Part shown: positions 60,601 to 61,555 of the stretch, piece after piece | How positions within the stretch are numbered: the first letter of the stretch is position 1 | How the letters are laid out: the number at the start of each line of letters is the position of its first letter | Assembly: GCA_949126835.1 (NCBI GenBank) | Contig: OX421494.1 | Location: 1,860,001-1,924,000, forward strand | Direction: 5' to 3' | From: Anisus vortex | Taxonomy: Eukaryota; Mollusca; Gastropoda; Planorbidae | DNA: 64,000 nucleotides | Made by a program: the position numbers and the translations under genes | The notes under the pieces: model-generated | Told to the model about the DNA's origin: nothing | The model's database searches: none | Seen by the model: only the letters and a program-made list of their open reading frames with translations

Positions 60601-61274
60601 CAATGTTTATTTCAATTTCAGAAACAAAAAGTTTGAAGTTTTAAATGAAAGCTTTATTATAGTTTATTGTTACAATGTTTATTTCAGGTGATACAAAAGT
60701 CTCAAATACAGGCATTCATAGATTTTATATTCCTGTAAGTTTTTCTTTTTGTATTCAACATTCATAATATGAACAAATATTTGTTCCATTCATTGTATCC
60801 GAGTATATTAAAAGATAAAAACATTTGTTAACCTTTTTTTTGTATCATTGAAACACAAACATACATCTATATACAATGAATCTGTCCAACTTCTGAATCA
60901 CTTAGTGAAACATGCACATTCATTCACACAAAATATTGGTCACTTTTTAAAATACCTTCAAGCTTGTAAATTTCTCATTATTCTAGCGAGACATGTAAAA
61001 TTTCTCATTATTCTAGCGAGACATGTACAGTCATTCACACAAAATATTGGTCACTTTTAAAAACACCTTCAAGCTTGTAAATTTCTCATTATTCTAGCGA
61101 GACATGTGTCCCAGTGGTTGCCAGACAAGACTAGATGTCCGCACTAGCCCCACCCACCCTGACTGCCAAAGAGTGACCACCACAGCTTTCAACACGGCCA
61201 CTGGACAGATGGAGACTTTGTTGGATAAAACCATTTGCTCTGACAGACTCCGAACTACACTACAGATAGATTGA
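3532..61274 (+). CDS. TEX14: TEX14-like ankyrin-repeat pseudokinase, 25 exons (whole gene span)
   Basis: Twenty-five exons on the + strand join in one open frame of about 1947 residues; all donor and acceptor phases agree. Ankyrin repeats occupy residues about 1-190. A kinase-like domain covers about 215-510: P-loop GFGKVYLG, a lysine in TVTVKQV, IRHPN in the C-helix region, MAPELI and SDIYSF later. The HRD motif is replaced by HCG and DFG by GNF, so the fold should not catalyse. The remaining ~1430 residues are Ser/Gln/Asp-rich with internal repeats. In vertebrates TEX14 stabilises germ-cell intercellular bridges by blocking CEP55-dependent abscission; that role here is inferred. I see no GPPxxxY CEP55-binding motif in the tail. 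The start at 3532 is the first ATG in an exon that begins with an acceptor-like site at 3521, so an upstream exon is possible. The nearest alternative is another ankyrin-kinase, but the ADLRLHD and pseudokinase wording favours TEX14. Confidence 0.85.
3768..5519. repeat. 42-bp minisatellite in intron 1 (~42 copies)
   Basis: Tandem copies of a 42-bp unit containing ttgttagattagtatgattt, with two main variants (agtatg or agcttg in the middle). The first copies are more diverged. Because 42 is divisible by 3 and the unit lacks stops on the minus strand, it produces long open frames with the motif ESTRANHTNLTSNV; there is no reason to think these are translated. The right edge is cut by a LINE fragment. 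Confidence 0.95.
5529..6244 (+). mobile_element. 5'-truncated LINE: RT C-terminus with C2H2 finger
   Basis: An open frame from 5594 to 6196 encodes LLYACETWTVYHRHAKLLN, then LRWAGHVIRMPD, RLPKRLFYGEL and a C-terminal C2H2 finger (CTVCSRTFRARIGLFSHMKTH). This is the standard C-terminal tail of many animal non-LTR retrotransposon polyproteins. The catalytic reverse transcriptase core is absent, as expected for 5' truncation. The copy ends in an aacaacaacaac tail and is flanked by a 9-bp duplication, agcttgaac, at 5520-5528 and 6245-6253. That places the insertion exactly at the end of the 42-bp array. The clade cannot be fixed from this fragment. Confidence 0.85.
6696..7128. mobile_element. Tc1/mariner-type MITE (copy 1)
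   Basis: Terminal inverted repeats read ccgtatatactcgcgtataa at the left and the complement of ctgtatatactcgcgtataa at the right, flanked by TA on both sides (6694-6695 and 7129-7130). The element is 433 bp with no transposase. A TA duplication with TATATACTCGCG-type ends points to the Tc1/mariner (pogo-like) superfamily. A copy in the opposite orientation is at 34418-34838 and a relic near 30240-30410. Confidence 0.85.
7283..7403 (+). CDS. TEX14: TEX14-like exon 2 (ankyrin)
   Basis: The acceptor is ttcattggtag; the donor gtatgc follows phase 1. It encodes HPYVNLILLGKIEETDFLG and TALHKEAVTGNKRALKKVLQ. The LHKEAVTGNKRALKKVL stretch is a clear ankyrin helix pair and corresponds to the first ankyrin repeat of TEX14. 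Confidence 0.85.
7607..7721 (+). CDS. TEX14: TEX14-like exon 3 (ankyrin)
   Basis: The exon lies between a ctgcag acceptor and a gtgagt donor, entering in phase 1 and leaving in phase 2. It encodes ICVDYPNDKGQSPLFCACAR and then ALLLLQHGANPNE. DKGQSPLFCACARN..TALLLLQHGANPN is a textbook ankyrin repeat. Intron 3 (7722-8281) shows nothing recognisable. Confidence 0.9.
8282..8542 (+). CDS. TEX14: TEX14-like exon 4 (ankyrin)
   Basis: It encodes EGLTPTHAVCYMGNVRLLGK, LIEAGADLRLHDNDGRSVRD and a following helical region ending FTKYARR. The phrase LLxKLxxAGxDLRLHD followed by WA is characteristic of the third ankyrin repeat in TEX14 and is the best single piece of evidence for the assignment. The donor is cgcag|gtacat in phase 2. 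Copies of this donor are repeated just downstream. Confidence 0.92.
8533..8690. repeat. 38-bp tandem duplication of the exon 4 donor
   Basis: A unit of about 38 bp containing atgcaygcaggtayatgatg occurs about five times in a row. The first copy carries the last bases of exon 4 and its real donor at 8543. Later copies keep an AG|GTAYA-like donor. The downstream copies are therefore possible alternative 5' splice sites; using them would add residues or a frameshift, because the unit is not a multiple of 3. Confidence 0.8.
8897..8999 (+). CDS. TEX14: TEX14-like exon 5 (P-loop start)
   Basis: The acceptor is ggttttag and the donor aag|gtactg in phase 0. It encodes SHKKTSLMEILKMRTGSDSS and ends RVHSMGFGK. 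GFGK followed by VYLG from exon 6 forms a glycine-rich loop like that of kinases. The donor is immediately followed by a 30-bp minisatellite. Confidence 0.88.
9003..9133. repeat. 30-bp minisatellite, left part (intron 5)
   Basis: Four and a half copies of a 30-bp unit containing caccatttgttactttctgt start about 3 bp after the exon 5 donor. The array is interrupted at 9133 by a hAT-like element and resumes at 12433. Confidence 0.95.
9309..9794 (-). pseudogene. hAT transposase C-terminal remnant
   Basis: Two abutting minus-strand frames share one reading frame and are separated by a single TAA. The upstream part reads FYKLREETISEFYKSVRLYF and FLDRFPMLMGDADRDVILEQ; the downstream part reads LTIPHSSAPCERIFSMVRK, the hAT C-terminal dimerisation motif. 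The catalytic core and zinc finger are missing, so it cannot encode an active transposase. A closer-to-intact relative of the same motif is at 53133-53465. Confidence 0.85.
9841..11510. mobile_element. non-autonomous hAT nested in the first hAT-like element
   Basis: The left end reads cgtgggtgccact and the right end is the complement of caggggtgccact, matching 11 of 13. Flanking copies of ccccaaac (9833-9840 and 11511-11518) make an exact 8-bp target duplication, the normal size for hAT elements. The 1.67-kb interior has subterminal gaaccctgaaa repeats on the left and cgaatccggag repeats on the right, and no transposase frame. Confidence 0.88.
12433..14250. repeat. 30-bp minisatellite, main block (intron 5, ~60 copies)
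   Basis: The unit matches the block at 9003 and has one main variant, catttg versus cacttg, arranged in runs of 4-6 copies. The last copy runs straight into the exon 6 acceptor: its tactttctgt is the pyrimidine tract before ctag at 14251-14254. The long open frames on both strands follow from the 30-bp period and are not coding. Confidence 0.97.
14255..14376 (+). CDS. TEX14: TEX14-like exon 6 (kinase N-lobe)
   Basis: It runs from the acceptor ctgtctag to the donor gttagt, phase 0 to phase 2. It encodes VYLGSDLSGGIISVIPMISE and MILFEIEGTRFETGPVSYME, which continue the P-loop of exon 5 and match the TEX14 N-lobe in layout. A short piece, aacaggacctgtatc, from the end of this exon is repeated in the intron about 30 bp downstream. 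Confidence 0.88.
14654..21759. repeat. 48-bp minisatellite in intron 6 (~148 copies, 7.1 kb)
   Basis: The unit contains catgaaaactgtagcaactg and is repeated without interruption. Variants differ at a few positions: aactgatc, aaccgatc or aaccaatc; gtctct or gtgtct; gtagca or atagga; caac or cgac. The aaccaatc variants cluster at about 15.3-16.6 kb and the atagga variants at 18.5-21.7 kb. The + frame stays open for 2048 codons (motif MKTVATDQHIGSVSNF) because 48 is divisible by 3, except where a gattaa variant near the left end creates stops. Confidence 0.98.
22192..22293 (+). CDS. TEX14: TEX14-like exon 7 (kinase N-lobe lysine)
   Basis: It lies between the acceptor gctctag and the donor ggg|gtttgt and enters and leaves in phase 2. 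It encodes MTWLRTTVTVKQVNSDVQH and GIDLLITDAEFLG. The TVTVKQV stretch aligns with the beta-3 lysine region of kinases. Confidence 0.87.
24190..24330 (+). pseudogene. hAT transposase C-terminal remnant
   Basis: The + frame reads SAFGSTYTCEQILLHIKAVL and then QRGHLHLTAH, a stop, and LILANY. The pattern FGSxYxCEQxxxxxK...R..L....L..ANY is the C-terminal dimerisation region shared by hAT transposases of the Charlie/ZBED type. The in-frame stop and the decayed upstream region (23925-24137, open but only weakly similar) show it is dead. Confidence 0.7.
26815..27600 (+). mobile_element. hAT fragment with BED-type zinc finger
   Basis: Repeated ccgg-tttcggtttt phrases on both sides (26830-26905 and 27530-27580) suggest terminal regions. 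Between them, 27142-27234 on the + strand encodes MMARCKLCSRQISRSGGSTA then RLRTHLRTASW, which has the CxxC...HxxxH layout of the BED finger found at the N-terminus of hAT transposases. The rest of the transposase is missing. Exact ends are not resolved. Confidence 0.5.
28367..28847. mobile_element. short hAT MITE (TAGGGTTGCC ends)
   Basis: It starts tagggttgcc and ends gcaaccct-a, with near-palindromic gaggacatgtcctc just inside the left end. Flanks cgctagac (28359-28366) and cgctaggc (28848-28855) match 7 of 8, an 8-bp hAT-size duplication. It has no coding capacity. Confidence 0.75.
30017..30195. mobile_element. short hAT MITE (CAGTGCCGTTGC...CGCCACTG)
   Basis: A 179-bp element starting cagtgccgttgcaagcg and ending ctagctacgccactg, with an exact 8-bp duplication gttgtttt at 30009-30016 and 30196-30203. 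CAGTGGCGTAGC-type ends are common among hAT MITEs. The interior is G/C-rich with ggggcccc-like runs. Confidence 0.85.
30240..30410. mobile_element. relic of the Tc1/mariner MITE
   Basis: The stretch ttaaggaaagtttccaaatt, followed by a tgtttaaatggtata-like phrase and a decayed gtcaggatgcaacttat, matches the right half of the element at 6696-7128. Both terminal inverted repeats are lost or degraded. Confidence 0.65.
31440..31564. repeat. C/G homopolymer block at the right end of the Charlie-like element
   Basis: Runs of C and then G (cccccccccccc-agggggggggggggg) sit just inside the element's right end. They mirror the C run at 22499-22516 near its left end. They would form a strong hairpin and are probably prone to length error in assembly. 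Confidence 0.7.
31661..31784 (+). CDS. TEX14: TEX14-like exon 8 (kinase C-helix to hinge)
   Basis: It runs from acceptor tttattccag to donor aga|gtaaga, phase 2 to 0. It encodes KIRHPNVLLLMAISQSINFD and TLMLVFENIKNCNLFHFLH. xIRHPNxLLLMA is the conserved stretch after the kinase C-helix, and LMLVFENI..CNLFHFLH is the hinge region. Confidence 0.92.
31945..32045. repeat. CA-rich microsatellite (cacacatcatagga units)
   Basis: Intron 8 holds several irregular copies of acacatcataggacacacac. Farther on, near 32188-32210 and 32258-32270, are short C/A and G runs. The rest of intron 8 (to 32843) shows no recognisable feature. Confidence 0.75.
32844..33013 (+). CDS. TEX14: TEX14-like exon 9 (degenerate catalytic loop)
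   Basis: It lies between acceptor atttcag and donor gttttc, phase 0 to 2. It encodes LALAQEMSLVVQVSSAMEFI, HSQGLIHCGLSSLAVFMVSE and YFKVGNFEYMVE. The catalytic loop reads HCGLSS in place of HRDLxxxN, and the metal-binding loop reads GNFE where DFG is expected. Both changes remove essential acidic residues, so it is a pseudokinase as in vertebrate TEX14. Confidence 0.92.
33114..33262 (-). repeat. fragment of a dispersed repeat in intron 9
   Basis: The stretch beginning tttggcgctacagcccatgg and continuing ctcggcctgcctcaccacct-like text to a ccaaccatctcag end resembles a repeat fragment commonly dispersed in invertebrate genomes. It is short and I cannot name the family. Confidence 0.35.
33680..33837 (+). 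CDS. TEX14: TEX14-like exon 10 (activation segment, APE)
   Basis: It runs from acceptor actcctag to donor g|gtacag, phase 2 to 1. It encodes RQLYNWMAPELIVGKAPC and SDIYSFCSIVWELFSG. MAPELI is the APE motif, and SDIYSFxxIVWE is the F-helix, both well kept despite the lost catalytic residues. Confidence 0.93.
34229..35312. mobile_element. possible piggyBac-like non-autonomous element
   Basis: The left end reads aactctttctctccgg and the right end is the complement of ttatctctttctcgccgg, a good inverted repeat. Near the right end, gctggcatcgtcgatccg and gctggtatcatcgatccg form an internal duplication. The CTCTTT...CCGG end resembles the termini of the piggyBac element nearby, but an exact TTAA is not seen on either side. 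It contains the mariner-type MITE at 34418. Confidence 0.5.
34418..34838. mobile_element. Tc1/mariner-type MITE (copy 2, inverted)
   Basis: A 421-bp element with ccgtatatactcgcgtataa at the left and its complement at the right, TA on both flanks (34416-34417 and 34839-34840). The interior matches the copy at 6696-7128 in reverse orientation, including the ttccaaattagggtgaatat stretch. Confidence 0.87.
35633..39005 (-). mobile_element. piggyBac-family transposon, apparently complete
   Basis: The element is bounded by TTAA at 35629-35632 and 39006-39009, the signature piggyBac target. The ends read ctctttgcaggcc at the left and, complemented, cactgtgcggtcc at the right, 9 of 13 matching. It carries one three-exon transposase gene on the minus strand (38707 to 36294). 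Its right end lies 31 bp before the acceptor of TEX14-like exon 11, so it sits at the very edge of intron 10 in the antisense direction. Confidence 0.82.
36294..38707 (-). CDS. piggyBac transposase (three exons, ~596 aa)
   Basis: Exons 38707-38568, 38192-38011 and 37762-36294 join in phase (2, then 1) to give about 596 residues, the usual length for the family. The N-terminus is acidic (SYSDSDDDWLPEDFE). The DDE_Tnp_1_7 core holds three aspartates in the expected contexts: SVDERM (about 243), LYMDNYYTS (about 324) and GGVDRSDQ (about 440). The C-terminus has the cysteine-rich zinc-binding domain (CVRCYR, CQICNQHFC). It should cut and paste at TTAA sites in the nucleus. No stop or frameshift is visible, so it may be active or recently so. 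The final exon is open further upstream to 37862, but that extension runs through the intron; the splice at 37762 restores LTPGVFFKLIF. A domesticated PGBD-like gene is the alternative, though the flanking TTAA and ends favour a transposon. Confidence 0.88.
39041..39231 (+). CDS. TEX14: TEX14-like exon 11 (kinase C-lobe end)
   Basis: It runs from acceptor tttacacag to donor gtaagt, phase 1 to 0. It encodes EIPWEGLKPDAIQHKVVEQG and LVHRPDERLQKFTNILEWL. IPWxGL followed by a RPDERLQ-like stretch is the standard end of a kinase C-lobe, matching TEX14 layout. Confidence 0.92.
39485..40390. repeat. 56-bp minisatellite in intron 11 (~16 copies)
   Basis: The unit is about 56 bp and contains atagtaagtaagacttatgt and gtgcctctgctgtttgttcc, with gtggtc or gttgac variants. 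It starts about 250 bp after the exon 11 donor. Each copy contains gtaagt, identical to the real donor of this intron. Confidence 0.96.
40460..40599 (+). CDS. TEX14: TEX14-like exon 12 (post-kinase linker)
   Basis: It runs from acceptor ccctaacag to donor gg|gtaaaa, phase 0 to 2. It encodes SYAIDPKGKNKSANFASSSL and a serine-rich stretch ending LDNLCFPTG. It has low complexity and no domain; it follows the kinase-like domain. Intron 12 (40600-40958) shows only weak ttgacaat-ttagtattga repetition. Confidence 0.82.
40959..41324 (+). CDS. TEX14: TEX14-like exon 13, with a 5-fold duplicated 3' end
   Basis: It starts after the acceptor gcacacag. The minimal exon ends at 41060, the first of five identical donors (41061, 41127, 41193, 41259, 41325). 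It encodes FNHLEVGNESSLLEDLST, then QSTSETRSSVEANSAR. Using a later donor adds 22 residues per unit (LVDLSTQSTSETRSSVEANS plus AR) without changing the frame, up to 88 extra residues. Each choice joins exon 14 in phase 2. Which donor is used cannot be told from sequence. Confidence 0.8.
41006..41334 (+). repeat. 66-bp exon/intron-boundary tandem repeat (5 copies)
   Basis: Five nearly identical 66-bp units each contain the end of exon 13, its donor (ccag|gttagt) and, a little further, an acceptor-like ttgtccacacag. Unit length is 22 codons and all copies are open. The near identity points to very recent expansion. Confidence 0.93.
41703..41956 (-). mobile_element. tRNA-derived SINE (copy 1)
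   Basis: Read on the minus strand it begins gagggccgggtggccaagtg, continues with a gtaccgaaggtcctgggttt stretch like a tRNA B box, and ends near ggatcaaatttgatcc. The head resembles the A and B boxes of a Pol III promoter. A diverged copy on the + strand lies at 58178-58418 in intron 22. Confidence 0.7.
42021..42078 (+). CDS. TEX14: TEX14-like exon 14
   Basis: A 58-bp exon between acceptor atattctag and donor atg|gtaatt, phase 2 to 0. It encodes NELRFEECDQDKSSLLEVM. It joins exon 15 directly in phase. The short size and lack of domain make it one of the less certain exons, but both splice sites and phases fit. Confidence 0.72.
42079..43170. other. AT-rich part of intron 14
   Basis: There is no recognisable element in this 1.1-kb stretch. 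A possible exon at 43082 with acceptor ttaatttag encodes DHALEQQGEMQLKHFMLFLK but has no donor that restores the frame; see the rejected list. Confidence 0.5.
43171..45560. repeat. 12-bp minisatellite in intron 14 (~2.4 kb)
   Basis: About 200 copies of 12-mers of the type ataactgacatg, ataactgacttg, actactgacatg and ataaatgacttg, mixed in higher-order blocks. Because the period is a multiple of 3, both strands stay open for hundreds of codons (TDMITDLITD and SVIKSVIMSV patterns). A few 9-bp slips (acataactgac) are in frame too. Confidence 0.96.
45621..45793 (+). CDS. TEX14: TEX14-like exon 15
   Basis: It runs from acceptor tatttcacag to donor ag|gtagta, phase 0 to 2. It encodes SNSLRVKPASHFSHQYQAKV and LKPSSGSLGQLQQETIRCQS followed by a CSEGRASTLPRDFLQER end. 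Only phase 0 is open, which supports direct joining to exon 14. Confidence 0.82.
45948..46041 (+). CDS. TEX14: TEX14-like exon 16
   Basis: It runs from acceptor tacaattaag to donor caa|gtaagc, phase 2 to 0. It encodes WSNASGVDENIAVQTNTVKK and LTCSFQQRLHQ. Joined to exon 17 it reads LHQHHLRQAILKG. Confidence 0.78.
46081..46710. repeat. 43-bp minisatellite in intron 16 (~14 copies)
   Basis: The unit contains cattgaattgcagcaatcct and gatgctcactttgtaca. It starts about 40 bp after the exon 16 donor. The right-hand copies have ctttattgat in place of cttgat and are longer. Confidence 0.95.
46711..47776. other. unidentified part of intron 16
   Basis: The stretch 46800-47300 is less AT-rich than its neighbours and looks like an old inserted repeat, but I cannot name it or find its ends. 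An open frame at 47427-47630 (ILNCVLILGCARTPSPTLLE) shows no recognisable domain. Confidence 0.4.
47777..47851 (+). CDS. TEX14: TEX14-like exon 17
   Basis: A 75-bp exon between acceptor acttttag and donor gct|gtaagt, phase 0 to 0. It encodes HHLRQAILKGSMAPKGSTEI and QSSSA. The next intron's minisatellite starts about 20 bp after the donor. Confidence 0.78.
47871..51397. repeat. 46-bp minisatellite in intron 17 (~76 copies)
   Basis: The unit contains attaactctttcactgcaca followed by gataaaccttttgaaactgt. A shorter variant (atttaaaactgtattctctt) recurs singly. The array is cut near its right end by a hAT-like element at 51398 and resumes for about 65 bp at 53753-53821. Two copies of a block about 1586 bp long are visible (see findings). 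Confidence 0.97.
51398..53752 (+). mobile_element. hAT-like transposon, second copy of the family
   Basis: The left end cagacctgcctaccc and the right end gggtagacaggtctg form a 15-bp inverted repeat with one mismatch, flanked by a 6-bp repeat aaactg (51392-51397 and 53753-53758). It shares termini and duplication size with the element at 9134-12432. Transposase pieces read on the + strand. A segment of about 175 bp is duplicated inside (51628-51802 and 52438-52611). Confidence 0.9.
52527..53465 (+). pseudogene. hAT-like transposase, disrupted
   Basis: The reading begins MADSKLTQRARNHETDDEEA at 52523, hits a TAG after EEAS, and continues with a CTICHIDF...H...H zinc-finger (BED/TTF-like) stretch to 52932. 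A shifted frame at 52966-53172 encodes FVNRFPVL-type text (EFINRFPVLVTNTSLDKVAQ). A third frame at 53169-53465 carries LLTIPHSSAQSERVFSCVRK, the C-terminal dimerisation motif. The middle of the catalytic domain is missing, so the copy is dead. A second start copy with its own stop lies at 51711. Confidence 0.8.
53919..53958 (+). CDS. TEX14: TEX14-like exon 18 (micro-exon)
   Basis: A 40-bp exon between acceptor aattcctag and donor g|gtaaat, phase 0 to 1. It encodes TVHHVGNNSELDK. It is small, but both splice sites are good and the phases fit exons 17 and 19. Confidence 0.7.
54189..54394 (+). CDS. TEX14: TEX14-like exon 19
   Basis: It runs from acceptor cttacccag to donor aag|gtgaac, phase 1 to 0. 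It encodes VTKSSSVDLGDLSSTPVVQC and SELPLKYRYTNPAPMSSGDT. It is serine- and threonine-rich with no domain. Confidence 0.82.
54420..54915. repeat. irregular ~36-bp minisatellite in intron 19 (~14 copies)
   Basis: The unit contains gaaggtttacttgtgacatt and taaaac. Copies differ in length (about 30-40 bp) and are more diverged than other arrays, so it looks older. It starts about 25 bp after the exon 19 donor. Confidence 0.93.
54971..55520 (+). CDS. TEX14: TEX14-like exon 20 (550 bp)
   Basis: It runs from acceptor attgtttcag to donor a|gtaagc, phase 0 to 1. It encodes IKSNAVRLEDTSLHQTFLEE, QNDQSDSGVGPSCPKSGQPT and GFLGDSFWDLLPAGERFDFM. The FLGDSFWDLL stretch looks like a short hydrophobic interaction motif. 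No domain is known to me here. Confidence 0.85.
55555..55990. repeat. 39-bp minisatellite in intron 20 (~11 copies)
   Basis: The unit contains gatgttgggcagataacaat and ttattaaattatattgga. Two early copies lack one g. It starts about 35 bp after the exon 20 donor. Confidence 0.95.
56342..56424 (+). CDS. TEX14: TEX14-like exon 21
   Basis: It runs from acceptor gttgttgtcag to donor aag|gtgaat, phase 1 to 0. It encodes PKVTSASEEAAGGDNPMKEG and IAELDPK. Acidic, low complexity. Confidence 0.78.
56659..58007 (+). CDS. TEX14: TEX14-like exon 22 (1.35 kb, tail)
   Basis: It runs from acceptor ttatttccag to donor aa|gtaagt, phase 0 to 2. It starts VDFEYREFYIDDDFCYTERI. Residues about 1198-1298 are eleven degenerate 9-residue repeats of the NSVSAIPAA type. 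A conserved-looking helical stretch follows (DLWVSSQLKSIQEKIQRRNA, then REFYLVSSDDDSEESL, an acidic-serine cluster). The end is basic (KRRKKKSSSR), a possible nuclear localisation or binding patch. Confidence 0.88.
57187..57490 (+). repeat. TEX14: coding 27-bp repeat in exon 22 (11 copies)
   Basis: Eleven in-frame units of 9 residues, such as NSVPAIPAA, NSLSSKPLA and SSVSAKPLA. They are well diverged but keep S/V/P at fixed positions, so the repeat is old and under coding constraint. Confidence 0.85.
58178..58418 (+). mobile_element. tRNA-derived SINE (copy 2)
   Basis: It shares the gtaccgaaggtcct/gtcctgg head and the gatcctatagatcaatttgg tail with the minus-strand copy at 41703-41956, with many differences. 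It lies in intron 22 in the same direction as the gene. Confidence 0.65.
58509..59716 (+). CDS. TEX14: TEX14-like exon 23 (1.2 kb, tail with 12-residue repeats)
   Basis: It runs from acceptor tttcttag to donor a|gtaagt, phase 2 to 1. It encodes PIESRPPSILRKYNSQGNSQ, then VISFKDVRDADNRLRREKRL, then the repeat RKQDSEHRQVSA, and ends VTFELQTPKLHHS. RPPSILRKY is the nearest thing to a CEP55 motif, but it does not fit GPPxxxY. Much of the exon is basic and glutamine-rich. Confidence 0.88.
59030..59490 (+). repeat. TEX14: coding 36-bp repeat in exon 23 (~12 copies)
   Basis: About twelve units of gcaagattcagaacatag plus gcaagtttcagcacgcaa encode KQDSEHRQVSAR, with a 6-residue sub-repeat (RQDSA/RQVSA). 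Copies are nearly identical in the middle and diverged at both ends, the usual pattern for a young coding minisatellite. It is open in other frames as well. Confidence 0.93.
60058..60205. repeat. 20-bp minisatellite in intron 23 (~7 copies)
   Basis: Seven near-identical copies of ttgtctgctgctatgatttg. Confidence 0.95.
60336..60687. repeat. compound repeat ending at the exon 24 acceptor
   Basis: Four copies of aacaaaaagtttgaagtttt plus variable numbers of tatagtttattgttacaatg. Each long unit ends in tgtttatttcag, and the last copy is the real acceptor of exon 24 at 60687. The upstream copies are decoy acceptors. Confidence 0.92.
60688..60734 (+). CDS. TEX14: TEX14-like exon 24
   Basis: A 47-bp exon between acceptor tttatttcag and donor cct|gtaagt, phase 1 to 0. 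It encodes DTKVSNTGIHRFYIP. Confidence 0.75.
60900..61107. repeat. duplicated acceptor region before exon 25
   Basis: The phrase ctcattattctagcgagaca occurs three times (about 60977, 61003 and 61086). The last is the real acceptor and start of exon 25. A longer flank, cacacaaaatattggtcact, is also repeated twice. The duplication includes the first codons of the exon. Confidence 0.85.
61098..61274 (+). CDS. TEX14: TEX14-like exon 25 (last coding exon)
   Basis: It starts after ttattctag in phase 0 and encodes RDMCPSGCQTRLDVRTSPTH, then VTTTAFNTATGQMETLLDKT and the C-terminus LRTTLQID, followed by TGA at 61272-61274. It is open from acceptor to stop, and no further downstream exon is needed. 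Confidence 0.8.
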   Translation, partial: RDMCPSGCQTRLDVRTSPTHPDCQRVTTTAFNTATGQMETLLDKTICSDRLRTTLQID

Positions 61275-61525
61275 TCAGACATTGATTTGTCCAGGAAGAG
61301 GTTGTATTTTTATGTCAGATCATGTGATCATGTCATGTGATCATACTGCTCTGCTAGGACATTATTTGACAAAGAGTCTTCACATGAACATATTCTTTAG
61401 ACTTTTCATTTATCATTAATTAGTTCTGCAATTATAATTTAAGAAAATCTGCTCACAAATTATTCTTGACTGTATTTTCATATTTTTTACTTCCTACATC
61501 CTACCTTCTACCTTTCTTGTTTGAA

Positions 61526-61555
61526 AATAAAATTGAACAAGTCATCTCAAATAAA
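61526..61555 (+). promoter_or_regulatory. polyadenylation signals (AATAAA, two)
   Basis: AATAAA occurs at 61526-61531 and 61550-61555, about 250-280 bp after the stop codon. This is a normal spacing for the 3' end of the TEX14-like transcript. Confidence 0.6.
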
